A stretch of DNA of 64,000 nt from positions 1 to 64,000 of the forward strand of contig JAILDU010000041.1 of NCBI GenBank assembly GCA_024689005.1, given 5' to 3'. The position numbers and the translations under genes are program-made. Each line of letters starts with the position of its first letter. Position 1 is the first letter of the stretch. Positions 19,923 through 29,171 of this stretch are shown piece after piece. The DNA is from Paludibacteraceae bacterium (GTDB lineage: Bacteria > Bacteroidota > Bacteroidia > Bacteroidales > Paludibacteraceae). The notes under the pieces are model-generated. The model made no database searches, was not told the origin of the DNA, and saw only the letters and a program-made list of their open reading frames with translations.

Positions 19923-21674
19923 TTAGAGTTGTTTCTCGGACAACAATTCATCCAATTTCTTGCGATAATCCTCAAATTCTGCCGAGTGGAACTCGCAGTA
20001 GTTCATCTGCTTGCAGAGGTTGATGATACGCTTGAAATAGTCGATTACATCGAGGAAATTGTCGAAATCATAATCGTGCTTACATATATCCATTACCAGG
20101 CGCAACATGTATTGCTGACGCTCCAACGGACATACGGCATCTATCTTATCGAACGCATCCTGTTGCAGAATGACAAAGTCAATTACCTCTGCTTTCCAAA
20201 ACTCCTCGTGATAATCTACAGGCACACCATCATCACCAAGAATGTTAATCTGCTCTTGAATCTCTTTTCCGCGCTGCAGATAGGTCTTCATATCGTTGAC
20301 CATCGGAAGCCATTCTTTATCGATCAAACCGGAGATATATTCCTCAAACTCAGGATATTCTACGTACTTTGAATACGAATCAATCGGGTTAACTGCCGGA
20401 TAACGCTTGCGGTCTGCACGAGCCTGCTCCAATGCATAGAAGCAACGTGCTACTTTCTTCGTTCCTTCTGTCACAGGCTCTTTCAGGTTACCACCGGCAG
20501 GTGATACGGTTCCTAAGAATGTTACCGAACCGGTTGCGCCGTTATTCAAATATACGTATCCTGCGCGTGCGTAGAAGGCGCCGATGATCGCAGAAAGGTC
20601 CATCGGGAACGCATCCTGACCCGGCAACTCCTCCAGACGGTTGGACATCTCACGCAATGCCTGTGCCCAACGGCTCGTCGAGTCGGCCATCAGCAACACA
20701 CGCAGACCCATCGAACGATAGTACTCTGCTATGGTCATAGAGGTGTAAACAGAAGCCTCACGGCTGGCAACAGGCATGTTCGATGTATTGGCAATAATGA
20801 TGGTACGCTCCATCAGTTTGCGGCCCGTGTGCGGGTCATCCAGTTCTGGGAACTCGGTAAAGGTCTCCACAACCTCGTTGGCACGCTCACCGCAGGCTGC
20901 AATAATCACAATATCAGCCTCTGCCTGCTTGGAAATAGCGTGCTGAAGCACAGTCTTACCGGTACCGAACGGGCCCGGAATAAATCCTGTACCTCCTTCG
21001 CACAACGGGTTAGCTGTATCGATGGTACGTACACCGGTTTCCAACAGTTTGAATGGACGTGGTTTCTCGCGGTAAGCCAGAATGGCTTTCTTAACCGGCC
21101 ATTTCTGAACCATCGTCACTTCATGATCCTTGCCCTCGGCATCTGTCAGCACGGCAATCACCTCATTAATAGTGTATTGACCTGCAGCCTTAATCGTTTT
21201 TACAGTATAGCTGCCTTCAAACACAAACGGTACCATGATCTTGTGCGGTTGGTGGTTCTCGTCCACTTCACCCAGCCATGAGGCTGCTTCCACCTTGTCG
21301 CCTACTTTTGCGATAGGTTTGAATTCCCACTTCTTCTCTTGGTCAAGCGGGAAATTGTACTCACCACGCTTGAGGAACACACCTGTCAGTTTGTCCAAGT
21401 CGTTCTGCAAACCATCGTAGTTACGACTCAGCAGACCCGGACCGAGTGTCACCTCCAACATGTGACCGGTGAACTCAACTGCATTTCCCACTTTCAGGCC
21501 ACGTGTGGACTCAAACACCTGAGCATAGACGTTGTCGCCTATTACTTTGATGACCTCGGCCATCAGTTTGGTCTCACCCACCGAGATGTAGCATATCTCG
21601 TTCTGGGCCACAGGTCCATCTACTGCTACCGTCACCAGGTTAGCGATGATACCTTTTACTTTTCCTGTTGTCAT
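19923..21674 (-). CDS. V-type ATP synthase subunit A
   Basis: GPFGTGKTVLQHAISKQAEADIVIIAACGERANEVVE Walker A and surrounding motifs. Confidence 0.98.
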   Translation of the reverse strand: MTTGKVKGIIANLVTVAVDGPVAQNEICYISVGETKLMAEVIKVIGDNVYAQVFESTRGLKVGNAVEFTGHMLEVTLGPGLLSRNYDGLQNDLDKLTGVFLKRGEYNFPLDQEKKWEFKPIAKVGDKVEAASWLGEVDENHQPHKIMVPFVFEGSYTVKTIKAAGQYTINEVIAVLTDAEGKDHEVTMVQKWPVKKAILAYREKPRPFKLLETGVRTIDTANPLCEGGTGFIPGPFGTGKTVLQHAISKQAEADIVIIAACGERANEVVETFTEFPELDDPHTGRKLMERTIIIANTSNMPVASREASVYTSMTIAEYYRSMGLRVLLMADSTSRWAQALREMSNRLEELPGQDAFPMDLSAIIGAFYARAGYVYLNNGATGSVTFLGTVSPAGGNLKEPVTEGTKKVARCFYALEQARADRKRYPAVNPIDSYSKYVEYPEFEEYISGLIDKEWLPMVNDMKTYLQRGKEIQEQINILGDDGVPVDYHEEFWKAEVIDFVILQQDAFDKIDAVCPLERQQYMLRLVMDICKHDYDFDNFLDVIDYFKRIINLCKQMNYCEFHSAEFEDYRKKLDELLSEKQL

Positions 21675-21703
21675 AATATGTATTTTATCTGTTGTCCTAT
21701 TTA

Positions 21704-22216
21704 TTATATTTTTCGCGCAATCTTCTTCAATTGAAGACGATATGTATATTCTTTTTCTGCGCCGACTTTAAGCTCCCACTCCATTCTGTTGCTTTTCAGC
21801 TCCATAACACGAATGGAAACTGCAACATTCTGCAGCGATGGGTTATCTTGATTATTTTCTTCCGTGTCATGTATCCCCAAAATAATCAATTGATAGCCAT
21901 TATCTGTTACGGATAATTCGTAGTCGCGCCAACGAAAATCATTCGTTAGTGAATATGGATTAAATTCTACCATTTCACGACCAAGAAACTCTCCGAAATA
22001 CCACTCTCTTACCAATGGAAACGACAAGAGTGACGTCACATCTATTTGCTCTGTTTCTGGATTGGTTCCCGTATTACTCGTACGAGTTCCGCTCTCCACA
22101 CGCCATACCCCCTTAATCAGTTTGTTACCGGTTTCCTCGCTAGGAGAATTGTCATTACAACTTGTGCACAAAAATGCACCACAGATTAGTGTTAGTATCA
22201 ATCTTTGAAATCTCAT
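21704..22216 (-). CDS. Lipoprotein, hypothetical (possible lipocalin-like domain), inserted in V-ATPase operon
   Basis: MRFQRLILTLICGAFLCTSCNDN lipobox; LIKGVWRVESGTR... Confidence 0.65.
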   Translation of the reverse strand: MRFQRLILTLICGAFLCTSCNDNSPSEETGNKLIKGVWRVESGTRTSNTGTNPETEQIDVTSLLSFPLVREWYFGEFLGREMVEFNPYSLTNDFRWRDYELSVTDNGYQLIILGIHDTEENNQDNPSLQNVAVSIRVMELKSNRMEWELKVGAEKEYTYRLQLKKIARKI

Positions 22217-22242
22217 AATCGGCACTTGTTGAATACACTTAA

Positions 22243-22872
22243 TTACGCCTCCAAATTTACGCCTTTCTTCATATCGGCTACCATTTGGCGGAAGACTTTC
22301 TCGCCTTCTTCTATCGTCAGCAGACTCCAGCGATGCAGCATCTCTGCTTGCAGGTAGTATGCCAGCACTTGTTCGGTAGAGAAGAAATCAAACTGCGTAC
22401 GTTCTTGCAGCCACTCAAAACGAAGCGCATCCATCGCTTTCTCACGAGCCATCAGGTCCTCTATCTGCGACAGAGCCAATATGCCCGAGAAATCGCCGGC
22501 CACTTCATTCAGACCGAAGTCTTTCTGAGTCGCGTGAGTACGAAGCGTCTCCGCTACCTCACTCTCGCCCAGCACTTTCTTCTTCACGTCGAATCCGTGC
22601 TTGCGGCAGATGGCGGCTACAAGCACATTGTTCATGTCACGATTGAACGCAAACCAATCGCGCACGAACTTATTGCGGCTCTGCAAACCACGCTCATACA
22701 GCGCTAATGCCTGCTCGTCATCCTCACAGCGTTCTTGTACCAAAGCCAGCAACTCCTTGTCCCTATCAGACAGTTGCTCATCCAGCAGCACAAGCAGTTT
22801 CTCCAACGATACGGGAGAATCTGACCCGGCTTTCAACTCCGGCAAGCCCGCTAATAAATATTCATAAGTCAT
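22243..22872 (-). CDS. DUF2764 family, V-ATPase-associated protein
   Basis: MTYEYLLAGLPELK...RDWFAFNRDMNNVLVAAICRKHG; position between E and A. Confidence 0.88.
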   Translation of the reverse strand: MTYEYLLAGLPELKAGSDSPVSLEKLLVLLDEQLSDRDKELLALVQERCEDDEQALALYERGLQSRNKFVRDWFAFNRDMNNVLVAAICRKHGFDVKKKVLGESEVAETLRTHATQKDFGLNEVAGDFSGILALSQIEDLMAREKAMDALRFEWLQERTQFDFFSTEQVLAYYLQAEMLHRWSLLTIEEGEKVFRQMVADMKKGVNLEA

Positions 22873-22889
22873 AACGAATTACGATTTTT

Positions 22890-23474
22890 CTAAAATAGCT
22901 GTTCTACCAACTGCGGACGAAGCATTTCCTTGAAGTATGCAATAAACTCTGCCTCGCCGAATGCCAATTTATAACCGCCGTTTGCTGGCTGAATAGTGAA
23001 ATCTGTTTTGATACCTTTCACTTCCTTGATGCTCACGCCTTTGTCCAACAGACCCTTCGCATTGGCTGCAAAATACTTCTTCAACGACTCTGCATCTTTC
23101 GCCTCTATGACTACCTCGCCTTGCTTTGCCAACTGCTCTGCCAGTTTGCCGATCAACTCCTGCATAAACTTACCGTCAGCTGTTGCTGCTTTCACGCTGT
23201 CGCTGGCTATCTTGTCTGCCAACAGATTCGTCACTTCGGTCTTAACGGCATTCACGCTCTGCTCTGCATACAGTTTCAGTTCCGCACGAGTCTTCTTGTC
23301 CAGATCTGCGGCTTTGCTCTCTGCGGCAGCCTCTATGGCTGCAGCCTTCTTCTCTGCTTGTGCGATGATGTCTGCGGCCTTAGCATTCGCATTCTCAATG
23401 ATTTGCTTTGCCTCGGCATTACCTTTTTCCACGCCTTCTGCGTAGATCTTGTCAGTTAATTCAGAAAGATTCAT
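22890..23474 (-). CDS. V-type ATP synthase subunit E
   Basis: Ala/Lys-rich stalk MNLSELTDKIYAEGVEKGNAEAKQIIENANAKAADIIAQAEKKAA; first gene of operon. Confidence 0.93.
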   Translation of the reverse strand: MNLSELTDKIYAEGVEKGNAEAKQIIENANAKAADIIAQAEKKAAAIEAAAESKAADLDKKTRAELKLYAEQSVNAVKTEVTNLLADKIASDSVKAATADGKFMQELIGKLAEQLAKQGEVVIEAKDAESLKKYFAANAKGLLDKGVSIKEVKGIKTDFTIQPANGGYKLAFGEAEFIAYFKEMLRPQLVEQLF

Positions 23475-23531
23475 ATGTGTTAATTTTCAATTTGTCGAAT
23501 GAGTGATTACGATTTTACACAAAATCGGCTG

Positions 23532-23574
23532 CAAAATTACAAAAAAAAAATGACATACGCAAGCGCGCATGTCA
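23532..23574 (-). promoter_or_regulatory. V-ATPase operon promoter with 24-bp palindrome overlapping -33
   Basis: Minus strand TGACATGCGCGCTTGCGTATGTCA-N11-TAATTTTG. Confidence 0.6.
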
Positions 23575-23598
23575 AAATTCGTAAATTTATCAAAAGTC

Positions 23599-23653
23599 CG
23601 TCGATCTTTTATCGGGGTTTGTTCGGGGTTTTAACGGGGTTTCTCCGCGTTTC
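23599..23653. repeat. Phased 11-bp tandem array downstream of dapL
   Basis: CGTCGATCTTT|TATCGGGGTTT|GTTCGGGGTTT|TAACGGGGTTT|CTCCGCGTTTC. Confidence 0.75.
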
Positions 23654-24819
23654 TATCTTCCTGCTTTACGCATCCTTTCCAATGCCTCTACACACGCTTC
23701 TCGGGGAGAAAAGGCGGAAAAACGCACATATCCCTCGCCGGCAGGACCAAAACCTGCTCCCGGTGTGCATACCACCTGACAATCATTCAGCAGATGGTCA
23801 AAAAACGACCACGAATCATATCCTTGGGGCACGCGACACCATATATACGGGGCATTCTTGCCGCCATATACTTCGTATCCCAACTCACGCAAGCCGTCCA
23901 ATAGCAAACGGGCCGTCTCTTTATAATACTCCACATTCGCTCTTACTGCTGCCTTGCCTTCTTCCGTATATGTCGCCATCGCGGCACGCTGAGCTATATA
24001 CGACGTTCCGTTATATTTCGTACATTGCCGACGCATCCACATCGCCTGCAATCCCGTCGCCTTCGGCACGATCGTATAGCCGCATCGCACGGACGTGAAT
24101 CCTGCGGACTTGCTGTAACTCCTTACTTCTATCGCCACTTCCTTTGCGCCTGGCACTTCATAAATCGAATGAGGAACATTCTCATCTTCCACAAAACACT
24201 CGTATGCAGCATCAAATATGATGATACTTTTATGCGAACGGGCATATTCTACCCACGTTTTTAGCTGTTCGCGCGTCAAAACCGCTCCCGTCGGGTTGTT
24301 TGGAAAGCACAGATAGATGATATCCGCATCCTCTTTCGGCAGTTCAGGCACAAAACCATTCTCTGCTCTGCTGGGCAGAAAAACAATCTCTCTTCCGGCC
24401 ATTTTGCTGGTATCTACATAGGCCGGATACGATGGATCCAATATGGCTACTCTGTTTGCCTGAGTAAACAATTCGCTTAGGTTACCCAGGTCACTTCCTG
24501 CGCCGTCCGAGATAAATACCTCGCTCGCGTCTATCTCCACTCCGCGCGGACGATATTCGTTTTCCACAACGGCTTGTCTGAGCCATTCATAGCCTTCTTC
24601 CGGACCATAACCGCGAAAGGTCTCCGCACTTGCCAATTCATCTACTGCACGATGCATAGCATCTATTATCGGTTGGGGCAACGGACGAGTCACATCGCCG
24701 ACACCCAAACGTAGAATACGGGCTTCGGGATGCGCAGTTTGATACGCTTTCGTGCGATTTACTATCTCGGTAAACAGATAACTGCCCTTCAATTGTTTCA
24801 AGTCTGTGTTGATATTCAT
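23653..24819 (-). CDS. dapL: LL-diaminopimelate aminotransferase
   Basis: LRLGVGDVTRPLPQPIIDAMHRAVDE...FRGYGPEEGYEWLRQAV...SDGAGSDLGNLSELF; PLP Lys region EVRSYSKSAGFTSVRCGYTIVP; likely start ATG 24819. Confidence 0.93.
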   Translation of the reverse strand: MNINTDLKQLKGSYLFTEIVNRTKAYQTAHPEARILRLGVGDVTRPLPQPIIDAMHRAVDELASAETFRGYGPEEGYEWLRQAVVENEYRPRGVEIDASEVFISDGAGSDLGNLSELFTQANRVAILDPSYPAYVDTSKMAGREIVFLPSRAENGFVPELPKEDADIIYLCFPNNPTGAVLTREQLKTWVEYARSHKSIIIFDAAYECFVEDENVPHSIYEVPGAKEVAIEVRSYSKSAGFTSVRCGYTIVPKATGLQAMWMRRQCTKYNGTSYIAQRAAMATYTEEGKAAVRANVEYYKETARLLLDGLRELGYEVYGGKNAPYIWCRVPQGYDSWSFFDHLLNDCQVVCTPGAGFGPAGEGYVRFSAFSPREACVEALERMRKAGR

Positions 24820-24821
24820 TC

Positions 24822-25652
24822 TTATTTCTCCCAATTATACGTTCCACGAAATACTTCCGTGGCTGTTCCTGTCAGATAGACATTTTTCTGCTCATCTATG
24901 CGGATAAACAAATCGCCGCCCAATAGATGAATGGTCACTTCTCGCTCTGTTTTACCCTGCTCTACTGCAGCCACAGCACTTGCGCAAGCACCTGTCCCAC
25001 AGGCCATTGTCTCGCCTGTTCCGCGCTCCCACACGCGCATTTCCATTTCGCGTCTGTTCTCTACGCACACAAACTCCACGTTCGTGCCTTCTGCAAAATG
25101 CGGGTGTTTCTCTATGCGCTTACCCATGATGGCTATCTCGTCCGTATCGGGCATTTGGTCGCAAAAGAATACTGCGTGCGGATTGCCCATATTGACGCGC
25201 ATAAACTCCAATGAATGTGCGTCTAAACCCAATTCGTCATGCCTCACTTGCGCTTGCCCCATCTCCACAGTCACTTGCTCTACTACGCCGTCTTTCACTT
25301 GCAAGGCCAATTTCTTATTACCGCTGAGTGTTTCAATCGTCATTTCAGGTTTTCTGCACAAACCGCTTTCATACAGATATTTACCAACGCAACGTATCGC
25401 ATTGCCGCACATCTGGGCTTCGCTTCCGTCTGCATTAAACATCCGCATTCTTGCGTTAGCTTCCATCGAGGGAACAATCAGCACTAATCCGTCCGAACCG
25501 ATTCCTAAATGACGGTCTGACATGCTACGAGCCAATGTCGGCAACTCTATTTTACCCAGCATCAGCGATGTCTCGGCTTGGAAACAGTCTATATAGACAT
25601 AATCATTCCCCAGCCCATGCATTTTAATAAATGGTATCTGCATAGTATTCAT
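24822..25652 (-). CDS. dapF: Diaminopimelate epimerase
   Basis: FIKMHGLGNDYVYID...FNADGSEAQMCGNAIRC...ERGTGETMACGTGACA. Confidence 0.97.
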   Translation of the reverse strand: MNTMQIPFIKMHGLGNDYVYIDCFQAETSLMLGKIELPTLARSMSDRHLGIGSDGLVLIVPSMEANARMRMFNADGSEAQMCGNAIRCVGKYLYESGLCRKPEMTIETLSGNKKLALQVKDGVVEQVTVEMGQAQVRHDELGLDAHSLEFMRVNMGNPHAVFFCDQMPDTDEIAIMGKRIEKHPHFAEGTNVEFVCVENRREMEMRVWERGTGETMACGTGACASAVAAVEQGKTEREVTIHLLGGDLFIRIDEQKNVYLTGTATEVFRGTYNWEK

Positions 25653-25718
25653 TTTTATTACTCTTTTCTCTAATCTTCGTTATGCACTCTGCACTTCCGT
25701 TGCCGACTTGTTGATTTT

Positions 25719-25817
25719 CCATGAGTCTCCCATTAGTTCTCCATTAGTCACCATCGGATGCTCATCGGGTGCTCATCGGGTGCTCATCGGATGCTCACTA
25801 TGATGTCAACATGACTT
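25719..25817. repeat. Nine phased 11-bp units
   Basis: CCATGAGTCTC|CCATTAGTTCT|CCATTAGTCAC|CATCGGATGCT|CATCGGGTGCT|CATCGGGTGCT|CATCGGATGCT|CACTATGATGT|CAACATGACTT. Confidence 0.85.
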
Positions 25818-25896
25818 CTACGGGAGATAACCCTAATCAGCATCTTTCATAATTGGGCTCTGCCTTATAATCATTGCCCGATGAGAGTCAGAATTG

Positions 25897-26250
25897 TCAA
25901 TTGTCAGATTCCCTCTTTCTCTCCTCGCTCAACTCATGTTTGATATAATCGTACAGCCTTCCTTGTATTGGCTTGTTATATTTCCTCGCCTTACGCGTCG
26001 CCTCATCATATCGGGACTGCCATTCTGCTTTTCTATCCGGATCATGCATGATTGCCTTTGTCTCCGCCATCAGTTCCGCAAAGCGTTTTGCCGTAGGATG
26101 TTCAGCCTTTGCTTTCTTAACTTTATTGCTCAACTCCGGCTTCGCGCACACAGTCCCCCACTCTGTATTCCCCGGAATCCGTCGGGCATAATGTCGCTGA
26201 TCCATATTCCCCTGCAAACGTTCCACTATATTCATCCACTTAGCTTTCAT
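25897..26250 (-). CDS. Small basic protein; domain shared with N-terminus of the GNAT fusion at 35545
   Basis: AELMAETKAIMHDPDRKAEWQSRYDEATRKARKYNKPIQGRLYDYIKHELSEE, alignable with SIVNHIMADPEQLVEWKARMDQYNRSL...KRFKTIRQYVFSVVSEQ. Confidence 0.6.
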   Translation of the reverse strand: MKAKWMNIVERLQGNMDQRHYARRIPGNTEWGTVCAKPELSNKVKKAKAEHPTAKRFAELMAETKAIMHDPDRKAEWQSRYDEATRKARKYNKPIQGRLYDYIKHELSEERKRESDN

Positions 26251-26321
26251 TTCTGCTTGCTTGTTTACGGTAATTGTATATCTTTTGCCTTCAATGAATC
26301 TGTTATTTACAGCTAATTATA

Positions 26322-26717
26322 TTGTTTACTTCCGTATGCTTCTCCTATATCTATGACTTTGGGCTCTTGCTTGCTTATACAGGCTGTCTGCACATTATTA
26401 CATTCTTCACAACGAAATCGAATAAAAGATATATAATCTGCATCCTCGCGGTATTTTATTTTACTTGTGAGGTATTGTTTCCTTTTGAAAAAGTGCGTTT
26501 GGGGGTTACCGAAGACGGCCAACATCGCTGCTTTTTCCTCCCCCTCTTGGATAAAGGTTCTTGCCTCCAAATGGTTGATAAACAGACCTTTACTACTTTT
26601 GACAAATCATCTTTCTCGTTGCAGTACAAGGTACTAACGCGGAACTTCTCACCTGGCGCAATAATCATTTATACGGCATTCTCGTACGTGGGGCATAGAA
26701 TCGTTCTTGGAGAATAG
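26322..26717 (+). CDS. Possible small membrane protein (uncertain)
   Basis: 131-codon frame from TTG with two hydrophobic stretches then a soluble tail; antisense frames overlap and no homologue is recognised. Confidence 0.25.
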   Translation: MFTSVCFSYIYDFGLLLAYTGCLHIITFFTTKSNKRYIICILAVFYFTCEVLFPFEKVRLGVTEDGQHRCFFLPLLDKGSCLQMVDKQTFTTFDKSSFSLQYKVLTRNFSPGAIIIYTAFSYVGHRIVLGE

Positions 26718-26760
26718 TCTCTTTGTGTGGTGGACACATAATTGCCTCTACACATAAATA

Positions 26761-28068
26761 TCACTCTTCTCTCCTTATGCAGGCACCGATGGCGTTGAGG
26801 CGATGCTCGATGTCTTCGTAACCACGGTCGATTTGGTCGATATGGTCTATTCGGCTGGTGCCATCTGCACTCATCGCTGCTATCAGCAACGCGATACCGG
26901 CACGAATATCAGGCGAAGTCATCGTGTGCCGCTTCAACTGGCGTGCGTGGTCATGACCGATTACAACGGCCCTGTGCGGGTCGCAAAGGATAATCTGCGC
27001 ACCCATATCTATCAGTTTGTCCACAAAGAACAGACGGCTCTCGAACATCTTCTGGTGAATCAACACCGAGCCACGCGCCTGAGTAGCCACCACCAGTATC
27101 ACGGACAGCAAGTCCGGCGTCAAACCCGGCCACGGAGCATCTGCAACCGTCAGAATAGAACCATCCAAGAACGATTCTATCTGGTAATGCTCTTGTGCGG
27201 GTATAACGATATCGTCGCCATCCACATCTATGCGAATTCCAAGGCGGCGGAAAGCTTCCGGTATGATTCCCAGGTCCTTGTAACCCACATTGCATATACG
27301 TAGTTCAGAGCCCGTTATAGCAGCCATTCCGATGAATGAACCGACCTCAATCATATCGGGCAAAAGTGTGTGCTCGGCGCCATGCAATTCGCGCACTCCT
27401 TCTATCGTCAGCAGGTTACTGCCCACACCGCTGATCTTAGCTCCCATATTATTGAGCAATTTACACAATTGCTGCAGGTAAGGCTCACAAGCCGCATTAT
27501 ATATGGTAGTTACGCCTTCTGCCATCACAGCAGCCATGATAATATTGGCTGTACCTGTCACAGACGCTTCGTCCAACAGCATATAACTTCCTTTCAGGTG
27601 CTTACCCTCAAAACGGTATGCCAACAAATCATGATCGTACTCAAAGCTTGCCCCAAGATTGACCATTCCTTGAAAATGCGTGTCCAAACGCCGACGACCT
27701 ATTTTGTCTCCGCCCGGCTTCGCATATGTCACTTCGCCTAATCGTGCCAAAAGCGGACCTATTAACATCACAGAGCCACGCAACTTATTGCATTTCTTCA
27801 AAAAATCGCTGCTATGCAGGTACTTTGTGTCAATATTGGCTGCGGTGAATGCAAACTTGCCTTTCCCTTGTTTCTCCACCACTACTCCCATCGATGCCAA
27901 CAGATCTATCAGATTATTCACATCCAATATATTCGGCAGATTATCAATCACTACCGTCTCTTTTGTCAGCAATACTGCACATAGCACTTGTAGCGCTTCG
28001 TTCTTTGCGCCTTGCGGGGTTATACTACCATGCAACTTATGTCCGCCTTCTACTATAAATGAAGCCAT
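26761..28068 (-). CDS. murA: UDP-N-acetylglucosamine 1-carboxyvinyltransferase
   Basis: GGHKLHGSITPQGAKNEALQVLCAVLLT...KCNKLRGSVMLIGPLLARLG. Confidence 0.96.
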   Translation of the reverse strand: MASFIVEGGHKLHGSITPQGAKNEALQVLCAVLLTKETVVIDNLPNILDVNNLIDLLASMGVVVEKQGKGKFAFTAANIDTKYLHSSDFLKKCNKLRGSVMLIGPLLARLGEVTYAKPGGDKIGRRRLDTHFQGMVNLGASFEYDHDLLAYRFEGKHLKGSYMLLDEASVTGTANIIMAAVMAEGVTTIYNAACEPYLQQLCKLLNNMGAKISGVGSNLLTIEGVRELHGAEHTLLPDMIEVGSFIGMAAITGSELRICNVGYKDLGIIPEAFRRLGIRIDVDGDDIVIPAQEHYQIESFLDGSILTVADAPWPGLTPDLLSVILVVATQARGSVLIHQKMFESRLFFVDKLIDMGAQIILCDPHRAVVIGHDHARQLKRHTMTSPDIRAGIALLIAAMSADGTSRIDHIDQIDRGYEDIEHRLNAIGACIRREE

Positions 28069-28100
28069 CTGTGATTTGTTTATTACGATTTATGTTTAAT

Positions 28101-29102
28101 TTATATATAGTTCACCTCCGGGGATATGGTGACACCAAATTTCTTCTTTACATCCACACATATTTCCGCCGCCAGATTGACCACATCCTCCGGCGTAGCG
28201 TTGTTTGCATTGACGAGAACCAACGGCTGCTTAGGATAACATTGTGCTCCGCCCTGCATTTTGCCCTTCCATCCGCACTGCTCTATCAGCCATGCTGCAG
28301 GTATCTTAATTCCGCCTTCCTGTTCATAATATGGAATGGTTATCTCTCGATGTTGGTTCGAGATTGCTTCGAACTCGGTTCGAGATACTATCGGATTCTT
28401 GAAGAACGATCCGGCACTTCCTATCTCGCTTACTTCAGGCAGTTTTTGCTGACGAATACGTATTACGGCCTCGCGAATAGACATGACGGATACATTCTCA
28501 CCTGCTTCGCTGCGCAAATTTCCGTAATCTAACTTCGGTTCAAGACGCTTGTTCAGGCGATAAACAACGTGCGTAATGATATATTTTCCTTGCAATTCGT
28601 TCTTAAAGATACTGTCTCTGTAACCATATTTGCACTCTTCGTTAGTAAAGATTCGCTCAGTGCCATCAGCCACAGCAACAGCCTTCACCTGCACTATCAC
28701 ATCTTTGGCTTCAACGCCATATGCGCCGACATTCTGCACAGCACTTGCCCCAACCTCACCGGGTATATAACTGAGGTTCTCCATGCCGCTAAGCCCCATA
28801 TCGCATAGTTGGGCTATCAGTTCGTCCAGCACAAGTCCGTTGTCCGCTTCTATCAGAACGGTATCTCCGTCTTCATCCAACGCGCGTGCACGGCGCATTG
28901 CAGAGTGCAACACCACTCCGTCAAAGTCCTTGGTAAAGAGCAAGTTACTTCCTGCGCCTATATGCAGCAGGCGCTCACCTTTATACTGCTCCAATAGTTG
29001 CTTCAACTCCTCTACTGAAGAGTATTCAGCAAAGATTTTTGCCTTCACGTCCATGCGGAACGTATTGTACGGCAACAATGATATATTCGTTTCTGTTTTC
29101 AA
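28101..29102 (-). CDS. murB: UDP-N-acetylmuramate dehydrogenase
   Basis: NISLLPYNTFRMDVKAK...LHIGAGSNLLFT...IPGEVGASAVQNVGAYG...SAGSFFKNP. Confidence 0.96.
   Translation of the reverse strand: MKTETNISLLPYNTFRMDVKAKIFAEYSSVEELKQLLEQYKGERLLHIGAGSNLLFTKDFDGVVLHSAMRRARALDEDGDTVLIEADNGLVLDELIAQLCDMGLSGMENLSYIPGEVGASAVQNVGAYGVEAKDVIVQVKAVAVADGTERIFTNEECKYGYRDSIFKNELQGKYIITHVVYRLNKRLEPKLDYGNLRSEAGENVSVMSIREAVIRIRQQKLPEVSEIGSAGSFFKNPIVSRTEFEAISNQHREITIPYYEQEGGIKIPAAWLIEQCGWKGKMQGGAQCYPKQPLVLVNANNATPEDVVNLAAEICVDVKKKFGVTISPEVNYI
28343..28386. repeat. Phased 11-bp array inside the murB coding region
   Basis: TCTCTCGATGT|TGGTTCGAGAT|TGCTTCGAACT|CGGTTCGAGAT. Confidence 0.6.
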
Positions 29103-29171
29103 TGTTACAAAAATTATCTATATTAGGTCACGTCAAATAATAGTGCCCCTCTGGGGGCTAAGAATTGTCAA

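Noticed and set aside
25719-25817. CRISPR-like array
   Set aside because: Units are 11 bp with no spacers, and no cas genes are in the window.
26313-26668. Overlapping minus ORFs 26313-26570 and 26456-26668 (possible frameshifted gene)
   Set aside because: Could be joined by a frameshift, but the antisense plus frame is equally plausible and no homology is recognised; only the plus frame was kept, at low confidence.
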